This document shows, piece by piece, positions 16,921-26,161 of a stretch of 64,000 nt of DNA (the stretch's first letter is position 1; every line of letters starts with the position of its first letter). Location of the stretch: assembly GCF_049723905.1 (NCBI RefSeq), contig NZ_JBJKFD010000001.1:1550001-1614000 (forward strand). Reading direction: 5' to 3'. The position numbers and the translations under genes are program-made. The notes beneath the pieces were generated by a model, which was not told the DNA's origin, ran no database searches, and saw nothing but the letters and a program-made list of their open reading frames with translations. Origin of the DNA: G963665185 sp049723905. Lineage in GTDB: Bacteria > Desulfobacterota > Desulfovibrionia > Desulfovibrionales > Desulfovibrionaceae.

Positions 16921-16990
16921 CCACCCTTGCCACCTTTTACCCCATTCTCCCCCACCTTTTACCACTCCTTTTCTACCACGTTTTACCACA
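16921..16990 (-). promoter_or_regulatory. Upstream MraZ-like box array (minus orientation)
   Basis: Read on the minus strand, the region holds seven or eight GTGG or GGGG cores, several followed by TAAAA. The complementary CCAC cores start at 16986, 16976, 16962, 16952, 16930 and 16921. Neighbours within pairs are exactly ten bases apart (16986/16976 and 16962/16952). The unit matches the repeats directly upstream of mraZ but points the other way. MraZ is known to bind direct repeats with a TGGG/GTGG core at ten-base spacing upstream of its own operon; use of this second array is inference. Confidence 0.6.
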
Positions 16991-17111
16991 CACTATAACA
17001 GCTTGTATTTACAAAGTTTATACAAAAATACTACCGCTGATCAAAAGAAAAACTTCGGGAAACTAGAAAATTATCCGCAAACCCTTGACTTTTTCAGCCC
17101 CTTGGTTGAAA

Positions 17112-17145
17112 TGGTAGTGGTAATAAGTGGTAAAAAGTGGATTTA
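17112..17145 (+). promoter_or_regulatory. MraZ operator upstream of mraZ
   Basis: GTGG cores at 17117, 17127 and 17137 are spaced exactly ten bases, one helical turn. The first two are followed by TAATAA and TAAAAA, and a further TGG lies at 17112. This is the architecture of the known MraZ autoregulatory site. It lies 20-30 bases downstream of TTGACT and about 80 bases before the mraZ start, so binding would be expected to affect the cluster promoter. Confidence 0.75.
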
Positions 17146-17218
17146 AGCTGCGATTCAACAGGTCGCTTTTCAGGAAAAAACACCTTTCTACCACTCAAAA
17201 ACAAGCAGGAAGCGGATC

Positions 17219-17665
17219 GTGTTTAGGGGCCATTCACACCGCAACATCGACGCCAAAGGGCGACTCATGCTGCCTCCCGAATTCCGGGAGACGGTCGTGC
17301 AGTCGTCTGCCGAAGGGTGTTTGGTGCTCACCAAGTCCGATGGCGCGGTGTTCGGTTATCCCATGTCCGAGTGGGAACGAATCGAGGCCAAATTCGGACA
17401 AATCCGCAACCCGAACAGAAAAGTTCGCGATTTCATGCGTTTTTTCATAGGCGGCGCTCAGGAAGTGATCATAGACAAGCAAGGACGGATTCTGGTTCCG
17501 CCCAGTCTGCGCACATACGCCGGGCTGGACAGGGAAGTGATCCTGGTGGGCGTGGGCTTCAAATTCGAAATTTGGGATCGGGAACAATTCGAAGGCATTG
17601 AGGCACAAGACTTCGATGATGTGTCCGACGACATCGCGGCCACGGGTCTGGAGGTGTCGTTCTGA
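17219..17665 (+). CDS. mraZ: Transcriptional regulator MraZ
   Basis: First gene of the division and cell wall cluster; a 148-residue DNA-binding protein with two AbrB-like MraZ domains. Each domain carries the DxxxR signature: DAKGRLMLPPEFR near 11 and DKQGRILVPPSLR near 90. Family members form ring oligomers that bind ten-base-spaced repeats upstream of their own gene and adjust dcw expression. The start is GTG 17219 with AGGAAG upstream. The stop overlaps the rsmH ATG (TGATG). Matching operator repeats are present upstream. Confidence 0.97.
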   Translation: MFRGHSHRNIDAKGRLMLPPEFRETVVQSSAEGCLVLTKSDGAVFGYPMSEWERIEAKFGQIRNPNRKVRDFMRFFIGGAQEVIIDKQGRILVPPSLRTYAGLDREVILVGVGFKFEIWDREQFEGIEAQDFDDVSDDIAATGLEVSF

Positions 17666-18630
17666 TGCCCGGCGGACAGGATACCCGCCCAAAACATATT
17701 TCCGTGATGCCCGCCGAAGTTCTGCACTGGCTGAACCCCAAACCAGGGGGACGCTATCTGGACGGAACACTGGGGTTGGCGGGCCACGCAGGCAAAGTGT
17801 TGGAAATTGCCGGAGACGATGCGCGGTTAGTGGGGCTGGACCGCGACATCCAGGCGCTGGAGGAGGCAAAACGCAGGCTGGAACTGTTTGGAGACAGAGC
17901 CGTGTGTATGCATACGCCGTACAGCAGATTTGAACATGCCCTGGAACAGGTGGGCTGGGACCTCATAGACGGGGCCTTGCTCGACCTTGGTGTTTCCAGT
18001 TTGCAATTGGATTCGGCAGAACGTGGATTCAGCTTTCTGCACGATGGCCCTCTGGACATGCGCATGGACCCGAACAGCGGCGCACAGTCTGCCCGTACCC
18101 TGGTCAACACCGCAACTTTCGAACGGCTGGCCCGCATCATCGGGCGCCTGGGCGAAGACCCCCAGGCCGGACGCATTGCACACGCCATTATCAAGGCTCG
18201 GGAAGACGAGCCCATCGAAACAACCCTGCAGCTCGCCAAGATAGTGGAGATGGCCTACCCCGCCAAATGGCGGGCCACCGCCCGCAACCACCCTGCCACC
18301 CGCACCTTCCAGGGATTGCGCATGGCCGTGAACTCCGAGCTTGAAGAGCTTGAAATTTTTCTGGAACGCATTCCCGACTACCTCGCCCCCGGCGGACGTG
18401 TGGTCATCATCTCCTTCCACTCGCTCGAAGACAGGCTGGTCAAACACGCCTTCCGCGATGCTGCCCAAAGCTGCATCTGCCCTCCGCGCCAGCCCATCTG
18501 CACCTGCAATCACAAGGCTCTGCTCAAGGTGCTGACCAAAAAGCCCGTGTACCCGTCCGAAGAAGAAACACAGATCAATTCCCGGTCGCGCAGCGCCAAA
18601 CTGCGCGCAGCGGAAAGGACGACGGCATGA
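17665..18630 (+). CDS. rsmH: 16S rRNA (cytosine-1402 N4)-methyltransferase RsmH (MraW)
   Basis: A 321-residue SAM-dependent methyltransferase that modifies C1402 in the ribosomal decoding centre. It starts VMPAEVLHWL, with SAM-binding GTLGLAGHAGKVLE and catalytic-region motifs DLGVSSLQLD and GFSF, then the late FHSLEDRLVK. The C-terminal Cys-rich segment (CICPPRQPICTC) is often seen in the family. It is coupled to mraZ upstream and overlaps ftsL by four bases. Confidence 0.97.
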   Translation: MPGGQDTRPKHISVMPAEVLHWLNPKPGGRYLDGTLGLAGHAGKVLEIAGDDARLVGLDRDIQALEEAKRRLELFGDRAVCMHTPYSRFEHALEQVGWDLIDGALLDLGVSSLQLDSAERGFSFLHDGPLDMRMDPNSGAQSARTLVNTATFERLARIIGRLGEDPQAGRIAHAIIKAREDEPIETTLQLAKIVEMAYPAKWRATARNHPATRTFQGLRMAVNSELEELEIFLERIPDYLAPGGRVVIISFHSLEDRLVKHAFRDAAQSCICPPRQPICTCNHKALLKVLTKKPVYPSEEETQINSRSRSAKLRAAERTTA

Positions 18631-18926
18631 GCACGCAGACCTCGGAAAAACGCCCCGCCGTAAGGGGAACCACCATCCTCAGCATTGTGCTGATGGGGCT
18701 TTTTTTGGTGTTGGGCCTCTCCCAGGTTTGGCTGAACATCGAACGCGTCGACCTCGCCTACAAGGTAAGCGTCCTGGAAAGCCAGCTTACGGCCCAGCGG
18801 GAGCTGGACGACAAGCTGGAAGTGGAACGCAACAACCTGGCCTCTCCACAACGCCTCCGGGCATTGGCAAAAGACTTCGGACTCGGCCCCGCACATTCCG
18901 GGCAGGTCCGCAGAATCGCCCAATAG
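18627..18926 (+). CDS. ftsL: Cell division protein FtsL-like
   Basis: Small bitopic membrane protein of 99 residues: a short cytoplasmic tail, one transmembrane helix (about 18-38, TILSIVLMGLFLVLGLSQVW), then a periplasmic coiled coil (KVSVLESQLTAQRELDDKLEV). FtsL joins FtsB and FtsQ to activate the FtsW-FtsI septal synthase. Sequence conservation is low in this family, so the call rests on size, topology and its position between rsmH and ftsI. Its ATG overlaps the rsmH stop. Confidence 0.85.
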   Translation: MSTQTSEKRPAVRGTTILSIVLMGLFLVLGLSQVWLNIERVDLAYKVSVLESQLTAQRELDDKLEVERNNLASPQRLRALAKDFGLGPAHSGQVRRIAQ

Positions 18927-18945
18927 GGCCGTCACAGGACGATCG

Positions 18946-20928
18946 GTGAACACGATGAACCCACGTTTGCAGCAAAATACCGGCGAAGGGCTTTGGAAAA
19001 TCAAAGCCGTTGCTGCCGTATTGCTCCTTGCCCTGGCCGGGCTGTGGGGTCGTGCCGCCTATGTCCAGCTGTTCGAAGGCAAAAAGCTCGCCGCCATGGT
19101 GCGCCGCCAGCACTTGGCTGCCGAATTCGAACGCGGCAAGCGTGGTGAGATTTTCGATCGCAACGGCCGCCTTCTGGCCAAATCGGTCCAGTTTTCCTCC
19201 ATCTACGCCCGCCCCGTGGAAATCGAAAACCGCATGCATGCCGCGCGGACCCTTTCCAAGGCGACCGGCATTTCCGTCAGGACCATTTCCAAGCGCCTGA
19301 AAAACCACAGCAACTTCGTTTGGGTGGCCCGCCAGATAGACGACCAGGCCGCCGCCAAGGTACGCAAGGCAGCCCTGAAAGGCATCCATCTCACCAACGA
19401 GTACAGCCGCCTGTACCCCAACAACCACCTTGCCGGACAGCTTCTTGGATTCGCCGGTCTGGACGGTCGTGGGCTGGAAGGCGTGGAACTCGCCATGCAG
19501 GACCAGCTGGTCGGACGCAAGGCCGAGTTCGTCATGCAGCGCGACGCTTCGGGTCGCAAGATATATCTCGATGCCGAAGGCCGCGAAATCAACATCGACG
19601 GCCACGACGTCTACCTGAGCATAGATTCCTACGTGCAGGACATGGCCGAAACCGCCATTGCCCATGCCGTGAATGCCTACAAGGGCAAATGGGGCGGCAT
19701 GCTGGTGGTGGACGTGCCCACCGGCGAAATTCTGGCCATGGCCAACTACCCGTTCTTCAATCCCAACATGTACCGTTCGGCACGGCCCGGCGCCTCCCGC
19801 AACCGGATCATTCTGGATGTGTTCGAGCCCGGCTCCACGCTCAAGCCTTTCCTGGTCGGCTCCGCCCTGCAGGAAAAGCTCATCAAGCCCGACAGCATGT
19901 ACTTTTGTGAAAACGGCAAATGGCGGGTCCGCAACCACACCATCCGCGACACGCACGAATACGAATGGCTCTCGGCCTCCAAGATCATCCGCTACTCGTC
20001 CAACATCGGTGTGGCCAAAATCGGCTTGGAAATGGGTGCTCCCAAGTATTTCGAATATCTCCAGAAACTCGGATTCACGGAAAAGCCGGAATTGGGCTTG
20101 CCCGGCGAAAGCAAAGGGCTTATCCGTCCGCCCGGAGCATGGAACGATGTTGATATGGCTGCCGCTTCCTTTGGCCAAGGCGTTGGTGTGACCCTGCTGC
20201 AAATGGCACAGGCGTACATGGCGATAGCCGGAGACGGACGAACCAAGCAGCTCACAATTTTGCGCGACAAGCCCGGCACGTCCATGTCGGGCGAACGTGT
20301 TTTCGACCCCGCAGTGGCTGCGGAAGTCCGCAACATGATGATCAGCGTTGTAGAGGAAGACGGAACAGGAACCCGTTGCCGCGTTCCCGGCGTGATCGTC
20401 GGCGGCAAGACCGGCACGGCCCAGAAAGCCTCCGGCGGCAAATACGGCAAAAAGCACATGGCTTCCTTTGCAGCCCTGGTACCCGGCGATACCCCCCGCT
20501 ACATCGTCATTGCGGTGGTGGACGAGCCCGAACCCAACCATTACGGCGGCGTGGTCGTGGCCCCTGCCGTGCGCAAGGTTATTCAGGGGACGCTGGCCTA
20601 CAACTACTCCCTGCCCAATCTGGCAGACGGAGAGTCCCCGGTTCCGCCCCATTCCCAGATGGTTGCCGAAGCCGAAGGCACAAGCTCTCTGGAACGCCCC
20701 GCCCATATTCCCGGGGCCGACAATTTTCCCAAGGATCGTCTTCCCGACGTACGAGGCCTGAGCCTCCGTCGCGCCGTAGAAATGATGGTCACCCGGGGCG
20801 TAGTGCCCCGCATCAAAGGCCAGGGCAATCTTGTTGCCCGGCAGTCCCCCAAGGCCGGTTCCTCATGGAAAGGCCGTGAAAACACCGTCACTCTGTGGCT
20901 TGACAGGCGCGAGGAATCGTCATCATGA
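18946..20928 (+). CDS. ftsI: Septal peptidoglycan transpeptidase FtsI (PBP3) with PASTA domain
   Basis: Class B penicillin-binding protein of 660 residues that cross-links septal peptidoglycan. There is one N-terminal transmembrane helix (about 20-40), a pedestal domain (about 55-230), and a transpeptidase domain with STLK (in FEPGSTLKPF, nucleophile Ser), SSN (YSSNIG) and KTG (GKTGTAQ). A C-terminal PASTA domain (LPDVRGLSLRRAVEMM onward) is present, as in Gram-positive and several delta-proteobacterial enzymes but unlike E. coli FtsI. The start is GTG 18946 with AGGA upstream; an ATG nine bases later is also possible. It overlaps murE by four bases. Confidence 0.96.
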   Translation: MNTMNPRLQQNTGEGLWKIKAVAAVLLLALAGLWGRAAYVQLFEGKKLAAMVRRQHLAAEFERGKRGEIFDRNGRLLAKSVQFSSIYARPVEIENRMHAARTLSKATGISVRTISKRLKNHSNFVWVARQIDDQAAAKVRKAALKGIHLTNEYSRLYPNNHLAGQLLGFAGLDGRGLEGVELAMQDQLVGRKAEFVMQRDASGRKIYLDAEGREINIDGHDVYLSIDSYVQDMAETAIAHAVNAYKGKWGGMLVVDVPTGEILAMANYPFFNPNMYRSARPGASRNRIILDVFEPGSTLKPFLVGSALQEKLIKPDSMYFCENGKWRVRNHTIRDTHEYEWLSASKIIRYSSNIGVAKIGLEMGAPKYFEYLQKLGFTEKPELGLPGESKGLIRPPGAWNDVDMAAASFGQGVGVTLLQMAQAYMAIAGDGRTKQLTILRDKPGTSMSGERVFDPAVAAEVRNMMISVVEEDGTGTRCRVPGVIVGGKTGTAQKASGGKYGKKHMASFAALVPGDTPRYIVIAVVDEPEPNHYGGVVVAPAVRKVIQGTLAYNYSLPNLADGESPVPPHSQMVAEAEGTSSLERPAHIPGADNFPKDRLPDVRGLSLRRAVEMMVTRGVVPRIKGQGNLVARQSPKAGSSWKGRENTVTLWLDRREESSS

Positions 20929-22382
20929 CCGCATTAAATTCTACCGACTTCAACGCCCTGCTTGAAAAAGTACGCGGCGGAACAACCGTCTGGACACACT
21001 CGGGCAAGGTTAAGCCCGGGGGCGTCTTTATTGCCATTCCCGGAACCCGCCACAACGGCGCGGATTACATTCCCCAGGCCCTGGAACAAGGCGCTGGATA
21101 TGTCGTTGCCAAAGACGCGACGGGCTGGCCCGAGGATGCAAAAGCCGAACTGGTGCTCCATCCCGATCCCGCAGTGGCTCTGGGTGAACTGGCCTCGGCT
21201 TACTTCAAGACGGACGAGCGCAACTTCAAACTGGTGGGCGTAACCGGCACAAATGGCAAGACAACTGTAAGCTACATCATCGAATATCTGCAGGCCGCCA
21301 ATGAAAAACGCGTGGGCGTTCTGGGGACCATCAACTACCGCTGGCCCAGCGTGGTTATGGAATCGCAGCTGACCACGCCCGACTGCCTGAAGATCCACGA
21401 GCTGTTCTCCAACATGGCCCGGGCCGACATCCAGGCCGCGGTCATGGAGGTCTCCTCCCACGCCCTGGACCAGAACCGCATTGCCGGGTTGAAGTTCGAC
21501 GTGGCCGTGATGACCAACCTGACCCAGGACCATCTGGACTACCACCACGACATGGAGAGCTACTTCAAGGCCAAGTCCAAGCTTTTCGGCGAATACCTGG
21601 CCGAAGGCGGCAAGGCCGTGCTCAACTATGACGATCCCTGGTGTGCCAGACTGCTTCAAACGCATCCCGACGCCATTGGTTATGGCGTGGGCACTCCGCC
21701 TCCCGGCAACTACAAGCTGCTGCGCGGCGACGTGCTGAGCTGCAGTTCGCGCGGTGTGACCCTGGACATCAACTTTGACGGCGAAACCACCCGCATTTCT
21801 TCGCCTCTCATCGGTCTGCACAACGCCCGCAACATTCTGGCCGCCTACGGCGCAGGCCTGTGCCTGGGCATGACGCCCAAGGAAATGAAGGTCCTCAACG
21901 ACTTTTACGGGGTTCCCGGCCGGTTGGAACGCATCCCCAACAAGCAGCACCTCGATATTTTCGTGGACTATGCCCACACCCCCGACGCCCTGGAAAACGT
22001 ACTCTCCGCCATCCGCGAACTGGTTACGGGCCGCCTGCTCGTCGTTTTCGGCTGCGGCGGCAACAGGGACAGGGAAAAGCGCCCGCTCATGGGCCGGGCT
22101 GTCTGCGCTTACGCCGACGTTGCCTACCTTACTTCGGACAACCCGCGTTTTGAGGAACCACTGCAGATTATGGCCGATGTACGGCCCGGATTGGAAGGCT
22201 GCAACAATGTGGTGGAAGACCCGGACCGCCGGGAAGCCATCCGCATGGCCATAACCTCCATGCAGCCCGGCGACATTCTGGTTGTGGCAGGCAAGGGGCA
22301 CGAGCAGTACCAGCAAATCGACGACCTTAAATTCCCCTTCAGCGATGCCAAGGTCATCAAGGAGATACTGGAATGCGACTGA
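20925..22382 (+). CDS. murE: UDP-MurNAc-tripeptide synthetase MurE (meso-diaminopimelate-adding)
   Basis: Cytoplasmic Mur ligase of 485 residues that adds the third amino acid to UDP-MurNAc-dipeptide. The P-loop GVTGTNGKTT, the EVSSHALDQ block and the C-terminal FGCGGNRDREKRPLMG are clear. The DNPR motif (SDNPRFEEP) is the signature of enzymes adding meso-diaminopimelate rather than lysine, so the wall is of the DAP type. It overlaps ftsI by four bases and murF by ten. Confidence 0.97.
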   Translation: MTALNSTDFNALLEKVRGGTTVWTHSGKVKPGGVFIAIPGTRHNGADYIPQALEQGAGYVVAKDATGWPEDAKAELVLHPDPAVALGELASAYFKTDERNFKLVGVTGTNGKTTVSYIIEYLQAANEKRVGVLGTINYRWPSVVMESQLTTPDCLKIHELFSNMARADIQAAVMEVSSHALDQNRIAGLKFDVAVMTNLTQDHLDYHHDMESYFKAKSKLFGEYLAEGGKAVLNYDDPWCARLLQTHPDAIGYGVGTPPPGNYKLLRGDVLSCSSRGVTLDINFDGETTRISSPLIGLHNARNILAAYGAGLCLGMTPKEMKVLNDFYGVPGRLERIPNKQHLDIFVDYAHTPDALENVLSAIRELVTGRLLVVFGCGGNRDREKRPLMGRAVCAYADVAYLTSDNPRFEEPLQIMADVRPGLEGCNNVVEDPDRREAIRMAITSMQPGDILVVAGKGHEQYQQIDDLKFPFSDAKVIKEILECD

Positions 22383-23788
22383 CCCTGGCACAGATTGCGG
22401 AAAGTCTCACCGCATACGGCGATATCGATCAAGGCGGTTCGGTCGAAGTGACGGGCGTGCATACGGACAGCCGCACCATCCGTCCCGGCGACCTGTTCAT
22501 CTGCCTGACCGGTGAAAAATTTGACGGGCACGGTTTTGCCGCCGAGGCAGCCAAGGCCGGTGCCGTGGCTGTGGTGGCCCATACGCCCATAGAAGATCCC
22601 GGCATTCCCGTGCTCATGGTGCGCGATACCCTGCAGGCCCTTGGCCAGCTGGCTTCCTATGTGCGCATGCATTGCGGCGCCACGGTTGCCGCCGTTACCG
22701 GCTCGGCAGGCAAAACCACGGTAAAGGAACTGCTCTGGTCCATTCTTTCCCAGCGCTTCCGTACCGCCAAAAACCAGCGCAATTTCAACAACCAGGTCGG
22801 ACTGCCCCTCACCATCCTGCAATGCCAGGGCGAAGAGGACATCTGGGTGCTGGAGCTGGGCATCAGCCATCCCGGCGACATGGACGATCTGGGCGTGATT
22901 GCCCGGCCCGATCTGGCCATCATCCACAACATCGGTTCGGCCCATACCGAAGGGTTGGGCGGCTTGAAGGGAGTGGCCCAGGCCAAGGCTTCGCTGCTCC
23001 GTTTTCTGCGTCCCGGCGGACGGGCCGTAATCAACGCCGATTATCCCGAACTGGTGGCCGAGGCATCGCAGTACACCAATAACATCGTTTACTTTTCCTG
23101 CCTGCGCGCGGACATGCCCTTTGCCTGCTCCTACCTGGGACGCGACAACAACGGAATGGGCAGCTTTGTCCTGCGCCTGGACGGCGAGGCCATGGAACTT
23201 GCCCTGCCCCTGTTCGGCCAGCACATGGCGGAAGACATCTGCGCAGCAGCCACTGCCGCCCACCTGCTGGGAGCCGACAGCGAAGCCATCCGCCTGGGGC
23301 TTTCCAACCCGCCCGTGGTGCCGGGCCGTTTCGACCGCCACGACCTTGGCGGGCTGGAACTCATAGACGACGCCTACAACGCCAATCCGCTGTCCATGCG
23401 CTCGTCCATTGCCGCAGCTGCCGAGCTTGCCGGAGACCGCCCCATGGGGCTGGTTCTGGGCGACATGCTCGAACTCGGCGACGGTGAACATCAGGAGCAC
23501 GAGGAAATTGGCCGCTTCATTGCCCAAACCCGTGCCGATGCGAAGGTATTTTACAAGGGCAGGTTCATCGACGACATCCGCCGGGGCCTGGAAGAAGAAG
23601 GCTTTGCCGGCAGTCTGTCCCGTATCCGCGACCCGCAGGATTTCATCAACCAATGGGAAGCGGCCAAAGGCGGACCAATGAGCGAAGGCGTGGTGCTCTT
23701 CAAGGGCTCTCGCTCCATGCACATGGACGCCATGCATCTGGCCCTGGTCAAAGCCCTGCGGAACCTTGAAGCCGGAGGGACCGACTGA
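22373..23788 (+). CDS. murF: UDP-MurNAc-pentapeptide synthetase MurF
   Basis: A 471-residue Mur ligase that adds D-Ala-D-Ala to UDP-MurNAc-tripeptide. It shows the N-terminal substrate-capture domain (GVHTDSRTIRPGDLFICL), the P-loop VTGSAGKTTVKELL, the central ELGISHPGDMD and NIGSAHTEGLGG blocks, and the C-terminal DDAYNANPLSMR. Its start lies inside the murE 3' end (ten-base overlap) and its stop overlaps the mraY ATG by one base, implying tight coupling. A ddl ligase to make D-Ala-D-Ala is not in the cluster. Confidence 0.96.
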   Translation: MRLTLAQIAESLTAYGDIDQGGSVEVTGVHTDSRTIRPGDLFICLTGEKFDGHGFAAEAAKAGAVAVVAHTPIEDPGIPVLMVRDTLQALGQLASYVRMHCGATVAAVTGSAGKTTVKELLWSILSQRFRTAKNQRNFNNQVGLPLTILQCQGEEDIWVLELGISHPGDMDDLGVIARPDLAIIHNIGSAHTEGLGGLKGVAQAKASLLRFLRPGGRAVINADYPELVAEASQYTNNIVYFSCLRADMPFACSYLGRDNNGMGSFVLRLDGEAMELALPLFGQHMAEDICAAATAAHLLGADSEAIRLGLSNPPVVPGRFDRHDLGGLELIDDAYNANPLSMRSSIAAAAELAGDRPMGLVLGDMLELGDGEHQEHEEIGRFIAQTRADAKVFYKGRFIDDIRRGLEEEGFAGSLSRIRDPQDFINQWEAAKGGPMSEGVVLFKGSRSMHMDAMHLALVKALRNLEAGGTD

Positions 23789-24864
23789 TGCTGTACAATC
23801 TGCTTTATCCTCTCTCCGACATTTTCGGAGCACTGAACGTCTTCCGGTACATCAGCTTCCGGGCCATCTACGCCCTGCTGACCGCTCTGGTCATCAGCAT
23901 CGTCATAGGCCCGGCCCTGATCCGCTGGCTAAAGAGGATAAAGTGCGGGCAGTACATTCAGGAAGACGTTGCCGCGCACCAGTGCAAGGCCGGAACCCCC
24001 ACCATGGGCGGCCTGCTCATCGCGCTCTCCGTCATTCCCAGCGTCCTGCTCTGGGCCGACCTCGCCAACCCGCTCATCTGGCTTACCCTGCTGGTGTTCA
24101 GCGGTTTCGGTGCGGTCGGGTTTGTGGACGACTACATCAAGGTGGTTCGCAAGAACAACAAGGGACTTTCCGCCAAGGCCAAATTTCTGGGGCAGACCGC
24201 GGTTGCCGTCATCGCCCTGGCCATACTCATCACCTTGCCCGGATACTCCACCCAGTTGGCAGTTCCCTTTTTCAAGAACGTGGCGCCCAACCTTCACTGG
24301 TTCTACATCCCCTTCGCCCTGATCGTCATGGTCGGGTCCAGCAACGGGGTCAACCTGACGGACGGGCTGGACGGGCTGGCCATCGTGCCGACCATCATTG
24401 CCTTTCTGGTCTTCGGCATCTTCGTCTACGTGGCAGGCCACGCAGGCATCGCCGAATACCTGCAGGTCTTCCAGGTGCCGGGCGCGGGCGAAGTCAGCAT
24501 CTTCTGCGGGGCCATGCTCGGCGCAGGCTTGGGCTTTCTGTGGTTCAACGCCTACCCGGCACAGGTCTTCATGGGTGACGTGGGCTCCCTCAGTCTGGGC
24601 GGCGCACTCGGCTTTGTGGCCGTTGTCGCCAAGCAGGAACTGCTGCTCATGGTGGTAGGCGGACTGTTCGTCATCGAGACCCTCTCGGTGGTCGTACAGG
24701 TCGGATATTTCAAGATGACCGGCGGCAAGCGCATCTTCCGCATGGCGCCGCTGCATCATCACTTTGAACTCAAAGGCATTCCGGAATCCAAGATCATCAT
24801 CCGGTTCTGGATTGTCTCCGTGCTCTTCGCCCTGGTGGCCCTGAGCACACTGAAACTGCGGTAG
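23788..24864 (+). CDS. mraY: Phospho-MurNAc-pentapeptide transferase MraY
   Basis: Integral membrane enzyme of 358 residues and about ten helices that makes lipid I from UDP-MurNAc-pentapeptide and undecaprenyl phosphate. Family marks are GTPTMGGLLI, the Asp pair in GFVDDYIKV, NLTDGLDGLA, the MGDVGSL loop and the C-terminal MAPLHHHFELKG. Length and motif order are standard. Confidence 0.97.
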   Translation: MLYNLLYPLSDIFGALNVFRYISFRAIYALLTALVISIVIGPALIRWLKRIKCGQYIQEDVAAHQCKAGTPTMGGLLIALSVIPSVLLWADLANPLIWLTLLVFSGFGAVGFVDDYIKVVRKNNKGLSAKAKFLGQTAVAVIALAILITLPGYSTQLAVPFFKNVAPNLHWFYIPFALIVMVGSSNGVNLTDGLDGLAIVPTIIAFLVFGIFVYVAGHAGIAEYLQVFQVPGAGEVSIFCGAMLGAGLGFLWFNAYPAQVFMGDVGSLSLGGALGFVAVVAKQELLLMVVGGLFVIETLSVVVQVGYFKMTGGKRIFRMAPLHHHFELKGIPESKIIIRFWIVSVLFALVALSTLKLR

Positions 24865-24874
24865 GAAAGTCAAG

Positions 24875-26161
24875 ATGCAGGAACTTATACACCAAGGACA
24901 ACTCACCGGGTACAAAGGCGCCGTGGTCGGCACCGGAAGCTCCGGCTTGGCCGCGACAAGGCTCTTGTGCGCCTTGGGCGCCAGCGTCCGTCTGCTCGAC
25001 GTGAAGGAGCCCTCCGACGAAGTGCGCAGCCTGTGCACGGAACTGGGCGTGGATCTGCAGGTAGGTCCGCATTCAGCCAAACAATTCAAGGACCGGGACA
25101 TCGTGGTCCTCTCTCCTGGCGTACAGCTCTCCAAACTGCGCAAGTACATGAAGACCGTTCCGGACCGCAAAATCGTCTCGGAACTGGAGCTGGCCTCGTG
25201 GTTCACGGTGGCTCCCATCATTGCGGTAACGGGCACCAACGGAAAAACGACCACCACCCGGCTCATCTCACGCATGCTCGAATTTTCCGGGCGCAAGGTC
25301 TTTACCGGCGGCAACATAGGCACTCCGCTCTCCGAGTATCTGCTGTCCGGACAAAAGGCGGACGCCCTGGTGCTGGAAGTCTCCAGTTTCCAACTTTCCA
25401 CCTGTCGTTCCTTCAAGCCGCAGGTGGGGCTGCTGCTCAATATTTCCGAGAACCACCTGGACTACCACGCGGACATGGAAGAATACTTCGAAGCCAAACT
25501 CTCCATGTTCCGTCGCCAGACAGACCGCGACCTGGCCATATTTCCCTTGGAACTGCGCGAAGCCATTGAAAAACGCGTGGACCTGAAAGCCAAGCGCGTC
25601 TACTTCGTGCCCTCGCAGCGTTTCGACGCGCCCCATCTGCCCGGTGCGCACAACAAGGCCAACCTGGAAGCCGCCTGGCTTGCTGCCCGTGCCTTTGGCG
25701 TCACCGAACACGTGGCCCAGCGCGCGGTGAAAGATTTCAAGCCCGATCCCAACCGGCTGGAAGTTGTCGCGGAAAAAAACGGACTGCTGTTCGTCAACGA
25801 TTCCAAGGCCACCACCATAGCCGCCGTGGCTGCGGCGTTACAGGCCTTCGACCGCCCCATCCGCCTGCTTGTGGGCGGCAAGTTCAAGGGTGGTGATCTC
25901 GGCGCGCTGGTCCCCCTGTTTGAAAACAGGGTGCTCTCTGTCTGCGGCTTCGGAGCCAGCCGTGAAATTTTCGAACAGGCCTGGGAAGGCAAAATTCCCA
26001 TGCATTGGGAAAAGACCATGGAACCGGCCGTAGCCCGGCTTGTTTCCGAAGCTTCAAAAGGCGACGTGATCCTGCTTTCTCCGGGAACGTCCAGCTTTGA
26101 CCTGTACAAGAACTACGAAGCACGCGGCGAAGATTTCCGCCGTCTCGTGGAGGCCATGTAA
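24875..26161 (+). CDS. murD: UDP-MurNAc-L-Ala:D-Glu ligase MurD
   Basis: A 428-residue Mur ligase that adds D-glutamate to UDP-MurNAc-L-Ala. A Rossmann-like UDP-binding domain (AVVGTGSSGLAATRLL) is followed by the P-loop VTGTNGKTTTTRL, LEVSSFQL, NISENHLDYH and the C-terminal FVNDSKATT and LLSPGTSSFD blocks. Ten bases separate it from mraY; its stop overlaps the ftsW ATG by one base. Confidence 0.96.
   Translation: MQELIHQGQLTGYKGAVVGTGSSGLAATRLLCALGASVRLLDVKEPSDEVRSLCTELGVDLQVGPHSAKQFKDRDIVVLSPGVQLSKLRKYMKTVPDRKIVSELELASWFTVAPIIAVTGTNGKTTTTRLISRMLEFSGRKVFTGGNIGTPLSEYLLSGQKADALVLEVSSFQLSTCRSFKPQVGLLLNISENHLDYHADMEEYFEAKLSMFRRQTDRDLAIFPLELREAIEKRVDLKAKRVYFVPSQRFDAPHLPGAHNKANLEAAWLAARAFGVTEHVAQRAVKDFKPDPNRLEVVAEKNGLLFVNDSKATTIAAVAAALQAFDRPIRLLVGGKFKGGDLGALVPLFENRVLSVCGFGASREIFEQAWEGKIPMHWEKTMEPAVARLVSEASKGDVILLSPGTSSFDLYKNYEARGEDFRRLVEAM

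Larger units (their letters stand above)
16552..17218. other. Control region between HD-GYP gene and division cluster
   Basis: A 667-base AT-richer gap with no gene. It contains two arrays of GTGG-core direct repeats (separate entries) and a TTGACT at 17085 that could be the -35 element of the mraZ promoter. A T/A-rich imperfect inverted repeat lies near 17006-17031. A further single CTACCAC lies at 17188-17194, just before the mraZ ribosome site. The promoter of the HD-GYP gene must also lie here but was not resolved. Confidence 0.6.

Noticed and set aside
16921..17145. Short regularly spaced repeats that could suggest a CRISPR array
   Set aside because: Units are only four to ten bases with helical-turn spacing, there are no spacers of 25-40 bases and no cas genes; the pattern fits MraZ operator boxes.
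18787..20706. A 639-codon open frame on the minus strand opposite ftsI
   Set aside because: It is a shadow of GC-rich coding sequence; the plus strand encodes a clear PBP with all catalytic motifs, and the minus frame has no ribosome site or family sequence.
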